A stretch of DNA of 64,000 bases from Bimastos eiseni (GCA_959347315.1 OY365806.1:29735347-29799346); one strand, 5' to 3'; shown: positions 1 to 60,700, counted from the first letter of the stretch. Notes: generated by a model not told the origin, from the sequence alone. Program-made: numbers and translations.

Positions 1-1575
1 AATTATTGAATTAAAACGCTCGAAGGAATAACTACTATATTTACTTCCGTCACTAGGCAACCTTGCAGCTACAGGCTCCAGTGTCGGGTCTGTTTCAAAA
101 CCAAGTGCTCCTAGCATGAATCCTTGGCATGCAGACTGTAGAGGCTTCGATGCTGCTATCTTCATTATTATTTTTCCCCAAGGTACATTATGATCCTTCG
201 GATTCCAAAAATTAGGGGAGCGTTGTTCTGGAATGGCTAGTCTTCGCAGATGGCTTTATTGGTGGAGGAAGTGCTACAACAACCGAGTGCGTTGAAGCGC
301 TGGATAGCTATAATAAAAAACATTACCATATAGACAATAAAATGTTATCATTATTATTTTTAATTATTCTCATTGTCATTATCATCATTATTAAACTGTT
401 AATTATAACTCGCACAAACAAAAGAATCTAGATTGCAAAGTGCGTGTTTCAGGAAAATCGCGAGCATTTAAAATATAAGTCTTAATGTATTATTTTTATT
501 TTTGAGGTGTGATATTGTTGAAAATGTGCGAATACAGTCCTGCAGTTCTAATGGGGGCTCTAGTGAAAATGCACAGCGACTAAATTTTAAAAGTAGGTTA
601 GGCCTACATCGTGAGACAGTAACAAATTATAAGTCGCCTTAGAGTTGATGTGAAGACCATATCCCCGTTGGATTGAAGAGATGAACAATAAGATTTAACT
701 TACAAGCACTTAATCAAAAGAAGAAGATGCGTTCTTAATCTCCAAACATCTACAACGCTACTCGAAAGCCAATTCGGCCCAATTGCATGGCACCAGATTA
801 CTCACTAATGCTGCGTAGAATCAGAAGGGTTGTCCAAAGGGTTGCCCAGTGGAGGCTAAAATCCGGATTCCAGATGGGTCAGACCGTCAGAGAGGCAGCG
901 TGTCTGTTGAGGCGGGTGATGTTTAGGGCGAGAGTTGCTATCAAAGATAGTTAATTTTTATTCGAACTTTTAAAACCCTGTGCTGTAGTAAATGCCTATA
1001 AATTGTGCTTACATCTTTCAAGGTTGATTATGCAGTCATTGATCCATTGATTGGAGTTTCGAATAAGATATTTTAGTATTGCAAAACAGCTCATTTTTAT
1101 CTGTAAGTTCGGTATACTATAACGATTGGGCTCAAATGAAGTTTGTCGATAAGCTAAATATAATCATCAATTGAGCCAATAATTATTTTAAATCCTATTC
1201 AAACATGATTATAATGCGACATTTGGCATGAGACTGACTGGTTTGCAAGAATTAGCCGTCTTGAACGTTTGATAAAATAATGGACTGCGATTGCAAGGGT
1301 AGCCAGCGTTTTTAGTTATTGTAGGTAATAAGGCGTTATATAAAACATGTTCAACGTTACACACTCACACACTCTTGCATCTAAATATACGTCGATGGTC
1401 TACAGCTTCGAAAAATGCATGTAGCTATTTCATTGTATACGGGTGTTTGAGTTCATGATGGATGTGGTTTAAGCCATAGATATACGTTTTTGCTTACACA
1501 CACATTTCAACTTTTTATTCTGGTTTCGAATAGAATAGCCATACTTGTTGCTGCTGTGTAAAAATCGGATTAAAG
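1..1575. other. 5' flank of the vinculin gene
   Basis: No coding exon is recognisable here. The sequence is AT-rich and non-repetitive. The vinculin 5' UTR and promoter must lie here or further upstream. I cannot place the transcription start, and a non-coding first exon may be present. Confidence 0.6.
1337..1345 (+). promoter_or_regulatory. possible TATA box upstream of vinculin
   Basis: The sequence TATATAAAA lies about 240 bases before the vinculin initiator ATG, a plausible distance for a TATA box plus a short 5' UTR. In AT-rich DNA such a match is common by chance and no other core-promoter element supports it. Confidence 0.2.
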
Positions 1576-48400
<46,825 letters not shown>

Positions 48401-48433
48401 GCCCATGCAGCCCCATCGTGTGGCCGCTGCCAG

Positions 48434-48599
48434 CCAATCAGTGGGGCACACGTGGTTGTGTGCTGTTTCTGAAATTGGTGTGTCCATTTCCGATTGGCTC
48501 AGTATATTGTTTATGGCCATTTGCATAGTGGCATAGTCAGTCACTGCTGGCCAATTGGGAAGGGAGAGCCGGCAAGGTCACGTAGAGCTGTCAACCAAT
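48434..48599. promoter_or_regulatory. cluster of CCAAT/ATTGG boxes just after the vinculin stop
   Basis: CCAAT or its complement occurs at 48434-48438, 48493-48497, 48551-48557 and 48595-48599, in a locally GC-richer stretch. Such spacing resembles NF-Y-bound promoters. It lies in the vinculin 3' UTR and may be chance. Confidence 0.25.
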
Positions 48600-51500
48600 G
48601 GGAGGGCTTGTTTTGTTGGGCTTGTGGTGTTGGTGTCTTTGAACCAAGGTGCTGATGGTCACAAAACCAAGTCCATTTGGTTTTTTGTCAAGATTTTTAT
48701 CATTTCATTTATTATGTCTCCAAGAGCGTTGGCACAGGTCGTTTAGGAAGCTGTGAACTCCACTAAAAAATGTGCATCAGAGGTAATTTTTCCCACTTAC
48801 CTTATTTTGGCCCTAACAGCAAAACATTTCTTTATTGGGTTGAGCTAAAGACGGAAAGGCGAAAGGTTAATCATCGAGTGAAGCATGATTAGATGATGTG
48901 GAAAGGATGACTCGATGAACCCATAAAATTTGTTGTGAGTAATTTAAGCTAAGTCTCAATAATTAGAGAGTCTAATTTTTTATGGATAGAAGACAATCTT
49001 TCATATTTGGCCCCTTCCAAGTCCTGCATCCATCTGCTAGCAGATGTTTCTGCCCTCACTCTGCAAACTGTGCCGACGCGCTTGCATGTGGCTATCCGTC
49101 TGGTTGTCTATAGACGAACTAGCTGTAGGCTTTCTCTTTGGACATGTAGTTATATCAGGATGACCAGAGTTTTTCAAGTTTTATTTCGATGTTGTTGTTA
49201 CTTAATACCGTTTGTAGAGCAATAGGTAAGGTATTTAATACAGCCTGCATTAGTCGGCATATTTTAATTTAGAGAATTAGCTTAGCTTAGCTAATTTAGT
49301 TGAATTTATTTAACTGTGAAAGTGTATCAACGATAATGACTGAATACGTCTATGGCATGTTTACTTGGCAACAATGAGTGATTGTGTGGCATATTGCAGT
49401 GCAATATGTGACCATCATCAGTTACGGGAATGATATGAAGCATGCTGTAAGTTACACTGAAATTTCTGTGGAAATATGCCAAAGGGACACTCCTAGACTA
49501 ACAGTAGTATGCAACAAAAAAGGAAGTCTGCAGCTTTCAATGGTTCTTCATTTGATTTTGTTTTTATCTGTCTTAGAACAGTTTAACATTAATTAGAATT
49601 ATAACACTATTACGATGAACTGCATTGGTTTCCAATTCGCATTTGGTACAGTCATTCGTCATCACAGTGTTAAGATAGGATAAGACTCAAAGTCTATCCT
49701 TAAACTTCAAAGCTATATCCTGTTTTCGGATGAAGGCAGTCCAGTCGAGTTGTAGTAGAAATTAATTTCATGTAATTACAGGAATGAATTACATGTAATT
49801 ACAGAAATCGTTACATAATAAGTTTATACTTCCTGTGCTAGAAATTATTATGCATATGCAAACAGGGAACAGAAAGTAAATTGATTTTGCTGACCTTCTG
49901 ACTAATGTGAAGTGGAAACTTTGAAAGTTTCATGTACCAATGTTGTAAAGATATAAAGCAGGGCTGATGTTTTGTCACATGTTGATCAGGTGCCTATTTG
50001 AGACTAGTGTATTTTGTGCTTTAATGGCGCTCTGTACCTTTGCTGTGCTAGTGGTCAGTCACTTGTGGTAGAGTATTGAAAATCTGGACTTGTGTTGCAA
50101 TGAGACTTGGGAAATTATGGATATTTGGTATCTGTGGATGTTAAACCTTAGTTGTTCATCTCAGTTAGCAAGTGGCATGTAGCATTGTGGCGAAATGTAA
50201 GCAGGTGCTTCTCTGGTTAGAACTAATTGGCTTGGACGGTGGTTTTCAGGTAGCATGGAGTTAGTGATTGTGTTACTGTGACTGCGTGCCATAACATTTG
50301 GTAATCTCATTAGTGCACTGCTTTGCTATATTTTACAATTTTTGTCTGGATGAAAACACAATCCCTGATGTCTCCTTCATGGTGATATTGAGTGAAGACA
50401 CACAATTTTCTGTCATTACTGTCACCTCATTGAACTCGTGTCGCCTTTGCAAGTGCCTGTTTGGTAGCGGTTGTAGTTCACTAAACAACAAACAATAGCG
50501 ATTTTTTGGATTATTTAATATATTAAATAATGCTCATTTTCTGCAAATATTATGTGCCAACGATGTTTACATTCAGGTACGAATTGTGTGATTTGTAGTT
50601 AGAAGCAGTAGAGTAAAGACTTCTGGGTTAGAGCAGAGTGGTCAAGGAACTCATTCATCTTAATAGGATCAGCAATGGAGAAATTTGCATTTTCTCGGCT
50701 AATCACACCTTAGTAACCAATTGAGTAATGGTAACACAGTGTGTGAATTCAAGCCTACCTAAGAGGATTGCTTTGCAGAGATTTTAACAGACATTTGCCA
50801 AGATTGACTGTGTAATACTGTTTCAATTGTTGTGTCAGCAGTGCACTGAATGCATTATCATATCTTGCAGTCTTAATATGATAGTGGTATGATAAAGCGC
50901 AGATTCATAACATCAGTCTCCAACGTTCTGGCACTATGGTCAAATGTGCAGATGATGTGATCTGCCGAACTGGCCGATATTGTAGTGGACAAGCAATCTG
51001 TACATCATGGCAGAAGTTTTCAGATTAGCATTAATGTTGATTGAATTGTCGTTCATTTTTTGTGCTTGTGCCAAATCCTTGCAGGTGAGCAACTCAGCGT
51101 GTTTGTGTCGCAATGTGAAACTTGAATGTCAGGATCTATGCATATGAAGCAATTGTGCCTTTCTATGGTTTCGTCAGCCAAGTACTTTCTACTGTAAAAT
51201 TACTTGACCTCTGTTAAAAACAATGAGATGTAATGTAGTGACTTCAACACCAAGTATGTTCTGGGAGCTCAGAGTTGTACTTTGCTCCTCACTGTAAAAC
51301 TGAAGGTCGTTCCGATAAACTAGTTGTCTATGCGGAGTGTTATCATGTTTGCTTTTGACCAGGTCATCAGAGATTCAGACCTCTGCGGGTATTTGTGAAA
51401 TTGTCTGTTTTGTTGTCTAACCATGCTAACCAAAGAGATGTCATACTGTGCTTCAGTCAGATGACCTTGGGAGTCTCAAAATGCCTCTTCTGTGGACTTC

Positions 51501-53269
51501 AGTTAATGCAGTTTTGCTAAACTTTTGTGAACTTTTGATCACCTGTCGATGTGATTTATAAACATACTACAGTTTGTAGAGTGTGAAACGTACGATGCTT
51601 TGAAATTCTGTATCCTGCATTAGTGAAATTCTTTGTGGTGGTTGGCAGTGGTTTAAAGTGGCCATGCACCACGAGTAGAGTATAGCTCTTGTCTCTTAGT
51701 CATGTTGATACACATTGTTATTGGGAGTTTGCATCCGAGTGTACAAGATTTGGACGAAAATATACAATTTTGTATTTTAAAAATCTTAAGTTTTCTACTC
51801 TACAATGCAGCCAGGAGAATGATCCATTTTGTATAGATCTGGTAACTGTAAGCACATTTGACTGCTGATTACTTACTGTGTGATACCAAGTTTACATGCT
51901 GTTGCATCAAATTACCTCTGCAAAATACCACTAGCATAAGTCTAGTGAACAGTGGCCAAAATCTTATCTCTTTGAACCAACTTTAACTACACTTGGTTTG
52001 TTGGAGTTGTGTTTATATATTGGTGTATTTTCAACTTTACACACAGCATATTTTCGTTTGTCTGTGTGCTGTATAAATTGATTGAAATGATTTCTTTACT
52101 GAGTGAAATACGTATGCTTAGATAGTTCCGTCCCAGGTAAGAGGTCATCCATAAAAGATATTGGCAAACAATGACCTACTTTGAACCCTCTCTCATATTT
52201 CCCCATTAAGAAGTAGCCAGTGGCAAGAAATCTTATTGTTAGACTAATAGATCATTCTACTTAAAAGAACTTTGTTTACAGTGTCCATCCCATATGCATC
52301 AATCTGTTGAAACTTAGTAGCAGGTGTAACGTATGTCAGGTGTGACACAGCTGAGCTGCAAGATCTTGGGCTGCTTGCAACCTAGTCTCTAGCGATGCCC
52401 AACATGGTATAAATTGTCTGGTATCCAACTGAAGATGGTGTTTAAGGTCTATACTACATGTATACTGAAAGAACTAAGTTTTACTGCAGAGGCTGGTGTC
52501 CAGGTTTGAATGAGAGCTATACCCTATAGACACATACCATAACTATAGAAATATGGTTTATAATTGAAGTCATGTTAGTTTTTATAAATTTACTAACTAT
52601 TGGTTCATTTTGTTCTTAGGTTGACAATTTTTTTCAATTAAAAAAAATATTGGTTTAACTCCTCAATCATGTGAATTGGTTAAAGCTTATTGTATAATGT
52701 TGATTACCAGATATTTAACAGGTTGATAAAATTTTTGTCACAAATTGGTTTAACTCTTCGATCATGAATTAAATTAAACTTTATTATATTCTGGTTACTG
52801 TACATTTAACATATGAAATATTGTCAAGAATTTTAAATTGCAATCAAATTTCTGTGCCTCATACAAATCCATTCGTGAATTGTAAATTTGTAACAGAATT
52901 TTAGTAGATTATAAGCCTGGAACTACCTTAGCATTCACGATAGAGAGATATTAGTGTAGTTTTATCATTTTGAACTGATGTGTAGCTAAAACATCAGTTA
53001 AAGCTAATGTTGAATTTTGTAATTTGTAATAATTATAATTTATGGATGATGTCACATTAAACTACACGTACATGTAATTGCTGATTTTTTTTCTAGACAA
53101 AATGCTGGATTCAGTTCTGCTGCTTGGCTAGCACATCGATCTTTATGTACTGCTCTATCTTTCCATCTCATCTTTTAGTCTGTCAGATGTCCAAATCTTG
53201 AAGTTTCTTCCACCATACTAACACTGCACACTCCAAACAGTTCAACTAGCTCACCATAGAAATCAAAAA

Positions 53270-53445
53270 AGAAATTACAAATGGAAAGGCAGAGAAGCTT
53301 TCAAGATAAATAGAATGCAGCAAGATAAAAACAACTGTGGAGTTTGGACAAATTAAAACTAAAATTATCAAACACCCAAATGGTGTTTTAGATGACAATG
53401 CAATTGAACAGGAACAATGGAAAGAACACTTCAAACAACTATAAA
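53270..53445 (+). mobile_element. LINE fragment (pre-RT region)
   Basis: The + strand reads TKIIKHPNGVLDDNAIEQEQ followed by WKEHFKQL and a stop. This resembles the DG-LLTD-E-RWKEHFEELLN stretch just before the reverse transcriptase of RTE-like and craniate-type LINEs. No reverse transcriptase follows. Confidence 0.45.
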
Positions 53446-56012
53446 AGCCTGAGAACTAGCATTTCCATGTTGCTGCTCCAAAAGAATTAAACCAACTACA
53501 AGTGTACCAATTTTTCTCGGATGATTCTTTCAAATAATGTCTCAAAACTCACTACAAAGTATTTCTCTGCGGCTTTCAAACATTTGGATGTCTAACTGAT
53601 CTTCACCTGGTGACTGATTAACCATACCTCTAATTCTGTGACCTTAAGTATTACAAATGTCAGTAATAGTAATTACAGCAACTAATAAATATTATCTAAA
53701 CAACAAGGCAAAGATCAACTTTTTCCGCGTAACAAAAGGCCCACGAATGGCATGCTCTGGCAATATGAAACATCTACAAAACGTTATGTGAATTTTTACA
53801 AGTTAACGTGACTATTTTCAGCACATAATATACTTAAATTCTGATGTTTTTACATTCTTAGTTTAAAACTTTGTTTAATGAGTAATAGGCACACAGATGC
53901 AACTTAGCTGTGACCCTTAGCTTAGCTGTCTTTAAATAGTTCTGAAGAACAGATTCCCTACTTTCTGCAGGTGTTAGATATGCTAGCAACTGAATAAAGG
54001 ATAAAGCACAAGATAATGGAAGGAATCACTACGGAATACCATGAAAATACCCATGTTCAGCCATATTTTGCCTTTCTTCAAATACTGCAATTCTATATTT
54101 TTTATCCTTCTGCTGGTAAACACTCGTTCCTCTAACTGGAATAATGTACACATTGCACAGCCGTGCCTCCAGTGACAATTACATTAATTTATATTAAGCA
54201 TGAATATTTAAGAATGCCACTGACTCACTCCTAAACAAGGTGATATATTTGAAGTAAAAAACATGGGAATTTGAACATTCAGTTAATTAATTGGGAAATA
54301 AAAGATAAGTTTCCAGATATGCCATGTAACGCCGCTCTGCACACACTGGCTATACTCTGGGACATTAGGCCTGACATTACTGCAGGGTGTAGCTCCATCT
54401 ATGGTGACTAAAAACTATACTATCGACTCAACCAAGGTAAGACTGTCATTTCCTATTACTGCCATTTTCCTAATGCACTTTATTAAATTTCCATGCCTTT
54501 GACTTACGTCATACCCTATACAAAAAAGTACTCTCTTGTAAACATAAAACAAATAAAAAGTTCAGTTTGCCTTTTTTATTCAAAAACATGTATTTCATCA
54601 TATTATATTTCACATCTCTGTTTATATGTCAATACTACTTTTTCAGAAAAGTAACACACATGTTCATAACTAATCCATTTGCCTTCTCCACGTTAGCATT
54701 AGAGTAGATTTGTTGGAAATCCAGTTCAAATACATTTCCAAACTGACGATAATTAATTAATCATTCTTTGCCACAGTTCTTTCAGCTAGTATTGATTGAA
54801 CTTGAACAAAGCCAGCTCAACTTCCCTTCACATTTGGTTCTGCTCAATAACTTAACAATTAATTCAGCTAATTTTTAAAATGTATTAATGTATACAGTCT
54901 TTTACAACTTGTGATGTCACCATTTGATGACATTTAAAATCATGTAGCTAGCTAAATTTCTTGAAGAGGCACTATATCAAGCTTAATTGATTATATTACA
55001 TTTTAGCTTGCTCACTGATTTGTCAGATATTTCTATTTACGTGTATTGCGCTTACCACATTTACTGACCCTGCACTTGCTTTATAAGTGTATAAGGGCTT
55101 CAAATAAATAAACATTCAGTGGAATTTGTTTACTCAACATTGCACTTGAGGTAAAAGATCCTGCTAAACCCCAAGACAAACTATCAGACCAGATTAAACA
55201 GAACTGTGTAAGCTACGCAAACCTCTACAAAGAAATCAAACTTACAATGAATTCATCTGTAGTACTAACTTGTTATTGTTATTTATGTCAAATCAATGAA
55301 TCTTGGACTTTGCCATTTATATCATGTTTTCCAGCTGAGCTGAAGTTAAAAATCAAAACCAACTCAGAAACAGCTTCCAGAAACAAAATTTCCAAACATG
55401 ATGTCAGCTGTCTATATCGGAAAACGAGTTCATTGGAATATCGTCATCTTATTTCCATTGACTGCAGTGCAATTGCACTCCTGTGAAAATATAAATTAGC
55501 ATTAAGCACAATAAGCATATACTGGTTCAGTTTAACATTTAATTGGAGCACACTTTTTATAACAGCTCAGTAAAGGATGGAATGAAATGACCAAAGTTTT
55601 CGAAACCAGTGGGTTTTTGTATATGCTTCATTGCAACATTTTTACATTACAACTAACCAAAGGAAGAAGTTAACATGACTCAAATTAATTTTGTTGAAAC
55701 AAGTGGTGGCAGGACAAGGACTGTTGGCTGCATTTGACGTTCTTTATTCTGCACTATTTATCCATTTGCCTCTTCTGATGCATCAAAATATGTATCTCAA
55801 GTAAAGAATACACGAACACAGCACTTCCCTGACTAGTTCAGACCACACATTATTAAACACTTTTCTTGTTTAATTTCCTTCTAGCCCAGTAGTCTTCCTC
55901 ATAATCCTTTTAACACAAATCCCATCCTGGCCATATAACTAGTGCTGAAGTGGTCAGAGGCAATATTTTCCAGCAAGTGGCAGAACAGGGAGATGAAGGA
56001 CTAAAAAAATAG

Positions 56013-56086
56013 GTTAACCCTTTAACGACCAGCATTATTGATTATGCCTTACGTTTTTACTATGCGCTGGTCGTTAAAGGGTTAAC
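56013..56086 (+). mobile_element. piggyBac-like mini-element (74-bp hairpin)
   Basis: The arms are TTAACCCTTTAACGACCAGC and its exact reverse complement, about 30 bases apart. The ends are TTAA followed by CCCTTTAACG, matching the TTAA target site and CCCTTT terminus of piggyBac MITEs. It is far too short to code. Confidence 0.75.
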
Positions 56087-57090
56087 GGTCTGGGGCTCCA
56101 TGAGCCTGTAGCCAGAAAAATAGTTCGAAACTAAATCTTAAATGGTACATTATTATAGTATACGAACAGTCAAATGAACCTTAATTTTGGCTTCATTATC
56201 ACTCACAAACATAACAGAACTCATTAAGCCATGAGCCTAAGATATTCAATGCATTCCTACTGAAATTTAGGTACTGTAGATAAAGAACTCAAATTTATCC
56301 TATTCTAATATTTAAGCTCACGATAAAATACTTATGAAGTTGTGCCGTCATTAGGCAAGGCTCCAAGGGCCAGAAAAACATCGGGGGGCCAGAAAGCCTG
56401 TGCACCAGCTTTTTGACAACTCTGACATAAAGTATATTAACAGTGGGAAATTGTTAGTATTGATAACAACAATTAGGACAAATGATGTCAGGGAGTATAT
56501 GTTCATTACACGGAATCTACCACGGGTTACATAGGTAACTCGCATCGAATGATAAACTTTGGCTTACGAATTTCCTGCATAATTTGACGACACAGAGGCG
56601 TGACAATGGATGCACATGCTTCTCCAGCAGTGGCAAGGAAACCATTGGCAAATTATCTCGTACAACTAGATCAAACTAAAAATACAACAAACGTATGACC
56701 GTGTATATCTTTTGGACATGAAACTGGTTTGCAGTAAAGCTTGCACGTTACTTTTGTTGTATAAAGTTCTAGTACTTTTATTTGTAAAGAAGTACTAAAA
56801 ATGGAAATACTTTTCCTGGGAATGACGAATTTTTTAGTACTTTTACTTGGTTTCACGGAACTTGTTACTTTTAGGCGCTAGATCCTAAGGCCATATAATG
56901 CTGCAATACTTTTGCTGCTCTTAGATCAAAAGAATGATTACCCACACATAGGGCATGAATGCCATGTGACAAACAAAGTTTAACACAGAGTGGCATTGAC
57001 TAATTACTGCATCCCTGTTCTGCTTAATGCAGAGAGGTGTTAGGAAACCCATATGCTATTAACTTTACATGCCATATTGATTAACACGCC

Positions 57091-57235
57091 GGGCAGACAA
57101 ATGGTCGGACAAAGTGACCGACGGTCGAATGGACAGACGGTTGAATGGATGGACTCCACAGTCAAATGGACAGACTGATGGTTATTGGATGGACAGATAG
57201 ATGGACAAACACTTGGACAGACACGAATTTAGACA
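57091..57235 (+). repeat. imperfect GGACAGA-type repeats
   Basis: Words such as GGACAGAC, GAATGGAC and GATGGAC recur every 12-20 bases without a strict period. Confidence 0.6.
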
Positions 57236-57389
57236 ACATGTCACAACAGGTTAATTCTGAATAAGTCCATTCTACACGGGGTCCGGTTCATGCACTGCAT
57301 CCGACAGGCTATACCTCAATAACTTTTAACAGGTTAACAGATCCACACTGTAATTAGAAATACATATTGCACTATATCACTATATTTAG

Positions 57390-57460
57390 GCCAGTGCAGA
57401 TAGCACCTCTGAATAGTTAAATCCGTGAGAGGCGCTATATAAATCAATAAATACAACACA
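57390..57460 (+). mobile_element. probable LINE 3' tail
   Basis: GAGAGGCGCTATATAAATC followed by AATAAATACAA resembles the 3' end shared by many CR1/L2-like elements. No coding part is visible upstream. Confidence 0.4.
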
Positions 57461-57517
57461 GTACAATATCAGGAGAAACCTACCACCAATTTTTCTTAAA
57501 AGCACCACATAAATACT

Positions 57518-57527
57518 TTTATTTATT
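57518..57527 (-). terminator. poly(A) signal of the minus-strand gene
   Basis: The minus strand carries overlapping AATAAA hexamers (AATAAATAAAAG) about 60 bases after the stop codon at 57586-57588. This is suitable as the polyadenylation signal for the minus-strand gene. Confidence 0.55.
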
Positions 57528-57585
57528 CAGTCACTCATTTATATTTACAAAGATACATGTATTAAATATTTATCAGATGCCAGCA

Positions 57586-57795
57586 TTATACCTTGTCAAA
57601 AGAGTATGAACTTGGAATGATTTCCTCTTGGGCCGCAGCATATGACTGCAAGTCCTCTGAGTCTGTTACATAGCTTTCGTCATCCACAACTTCCTCAATG
57701 GTTGCCCTGTGTGAACTTGTTGTGATGCCCTGTTCATTGAGAGGTGTGTCTGGTATTGCATCTTCTCTCAAAGGTGATACAGAGGACCAGACTTT
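57586..57795 (-). CDS. minus-strand gene, last exon
   Basis: On the minus strand it follows TTGTTTTCTAG. 210 bases with stop, phase 0. It encodes KVWSSVSPLREDAIPDTPLN, the acidic EEVVDDESYVTDSEDLQSY, and ends SSYSFDKV. Confidence 0.75.
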   Translation of the reverse strand, partial: KVWSSVSPLREDAIPDTPLNEQGITTSSHRATIEEVVDDESYVTDSEDLQSYAAAQEEIIPSSYSFDKV

Positions 57796-60700
57796 CTAGA
57801 AAACAAACCAAAACAATATCCCAATAGTATACAGATACTCTGTTCACAAATTATTTGCTTCAGAAAACTGGAAATTTTGGCCTCTGTAAAACAGAAAGTT
57901 TTGTTTTTTTTAAATTGAGATGTTTTGGCTTTTGTAAAACAGACAGTTTTGGATTTTTCAAATTGAGATGTTTTGGCTTTTGTAAAACAGAAAGTTTTGG
58001 ATTTTTCAAATTTAGATGTTTTGGCTTTTGTAAAACAGCAAGTTTTGGATTTTTCAAATTTAGATGTTTTGGCTTTTGTAAAACAGCAAGTTTTGGATCT
58101 TGTAAAATTGAAAGTTTTGGCTTTTGCCATCAGACTGGAAAGCAATAAGTACAGGTAAATACCTGTACTTATTGCCTAAACTCATGTAGCACCAAAGTGA
58201 TGAATGACACTCTGTGCTGAACAGAGAATACATCTGATATTATTAAACGTACTGGAATACCATAAAAATAGTATACTGATACTCCATTCATAAATACCTG
58301 CTAGTCGATATCTTTGAGAGCAGCCTCTCTATTAGTAATTACCTTTAAGTAAACTCCTGTTAATGAATACATATAACTATAAAGTCATTAGATTACATTA
58401 GGTCGGATAATTATCACTTTAAGATCTCTTAATAAATAATGGTGAAAACCCGTCAATGCGTTGGTAAAACTTCCCACTGTAGGTAGAAACTATATGTAAA
58501 AGCCTGCTTATAACTACATGTACCTGTTGTCAAAAACCTGCTCATAACTATGTGTACCTGTCGGTAGAAACATGCTTATAAAAGTACATGTTTGCAAACC
58601 TCTTTGTAACTACTTATTGGTAGTTATTACCTCTTTTCTAGATTCTGATGACAAAGGACTGCAATTGTCGTCGTTGGAGTCGCCTTTCGACTCTTCTGTT
58701 GGCTCGACATCTTCTGCCTCAACCACATCATCTTCATCCCCTTTGCTTCTGAGCGAATGGCCTTGGCAGTTTGGATAACGATCAGCACCACCTGCCCTGT
58801 GACAGACACCAACTGAAGTTGTGGATGGCTGACGACACAAATTAACCGCAATTGGGCATTGTTTGATTTCTGGACACTGATGAAGGCTACTCAACACAGC
58901 CAAAGGACTTGGTCCAGTAGGACAGTAACTTGCTGAGTTGCTGTAAAGGCATTCACGGTCAAGTGATTCTTTGCCCTTACTCAGACCGCGACTGTCCTTG
59001 TCTCGAGTTGGTTTTGAGCGGTGATTATCTTTAGTGTCGTTTCGAGACTCAATTGGTTTTGAGCAGCGATTGTCAATGCTGTTTCGAGAGTCGATGAAAT
59101 TTATGCCAGTACAAGTCCACCCATTGTATTGAAGTCTTGCGACTCTGCCTTTCTGCACCTCAGAAGCCGAGCCGGATTCATCTTCCTCGACACAGTCACT
59201 GTCCCCACTAGAGACCCTCGCCTTCTTTCGCAGTCGTAAGAAGTAGCTGGTGTGTCCTTGCTCCACAGTCTCCAGGGAACAATTGTCAGATCCATTTCTA
59301 TCCTCAGATTTCTCATCTGCTTTCCTTTTCCGGTTCTTATTGCTTGTGATTCCTGTAATTGACAGATCACTGTTCTTCACATTCTCCAACTCTTGGCCAC
59401 TGGAACTGGAATACAATACAATCAAACTAACTTACATTCACAGTTATAAAATCACCATCTAACTAATACATAGTTTATAATTTCTGTTCCACCATAACTT
59501 ATTGCTGAGCTGAGCAACAAATGTCTAATCTACGTCTAATCTAAAGACTTCAATCGCTCTCCGTTATCTTAATGTCAAACACGTCAATTGATGATCAGTT
59601 CGAGTGAGATCTAAACTAAAGGCTGGTCAACATATGACTTGAACTTGGTAAGAGAAAGACATAGTGGATGAAAGAGTTACACCTAAACAAGCGAAAGAAA
59701 TATCTACGTTATTGCAATCGGCAAGTAATGAACTGAGTGACAAAGAATATATGGTCTCAAAAGAAGGACTAGTCAACCTTGGCGGTTGCAGTACCTGAAC
59801 TCGCTTCCTCACAACCCGCCTAAATGTAATAGGTGTAGGCATTATGCAAGTCAAATGAGAGCAGAAACAGACAAATGAAATCGGCGTTTGAGGCGGCAAA
59901 GGAATACATGTATATAATGATCAATGGCAGCTATAAGAGCAGACAACTCCAGAATAATGAGAATAGCCACTGCTTCTACATCCCTGCAAGGAAGGAGGTA
60001 CACAAGGAAGGTATGGCAGGAAGATACACAAGCAAAGTACATGAGGAAGGTACCTAAGTAAGGTACATAAAGAAGGTACGTAAGGAAGGTACGCACGGAA
60101 GGTACATAAGGAAGATTTTTTATTATTCTGAAAATTTGATATCGCCCCTCTTGCAACATCTTTTGCTCAGAAGTGCACACGCCTCGGCGGCACAATTACA
60201 GTTGTACTGCAGAGCAATTGTGTGTGAAGGACTTGCTCAAGGTTCTTACACAGTGACTGATGCCTCGGACGAGGGTCGAACCCGCTCACTCAGCGCACAC
60301 TGAGTGTTACGGGCCGACCGCTCTAACCGATCAAGTAACTGAGGTACGTAAGGAAGGTATGCAATGAAGGTACGCAATAAAGGTATCCAAGGAAGGTACA
60401 GTTGTGCGATGACTCTGTACTATACATGACAATATCATGCAGCGAGGCAGACGATAGCTCACTCACCTTCGTATGCTAATATGCCTAAGCTAAAAAGCAA
60501 AAATCAATTCTTTTAACTTTACACCAGTGTCAGTAAAAGACATGGCGAATTACTGGATCTACTTAAAGGTCTGCTCTGCTCCTCAATCAATCAATCAAAA
60601 ATACTTGATATAGGGCCCCTTCAAGATATCTACTCAGAGTCGCCACCAGCCTAACCCTCGATTGAAAAGGACAGCTTTAAGAGAAACGTAAAAGGAAGAT

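Larger units (their letters stand above)
48401..57517 (+). other. 3' flank and intergenic region between the convergent genes
   Basis: The vinculin 3' UTR begins here. No AATAAA lies in the first few kilobases. The first clear ones are at 53993 and 55103, so the poly(A) site is unknown. Apart from a CCAAT cluster, a LINE fragment near 53270-53445, a piggyBac-like hairpin at 56013-56086, GGACAGA-rich DNA at 57091-57235 and a LINE tail at 57390-57460, I see nothing. Confidence 0.6.

Noticed and set aside
57768..58145. Minus-strand frame of 125 residues with KAKTSKFEKS repeats
   Set aside because: A 48-bp minisatellite inside an intron; it runs into the last exon of the real gene in a different frame.
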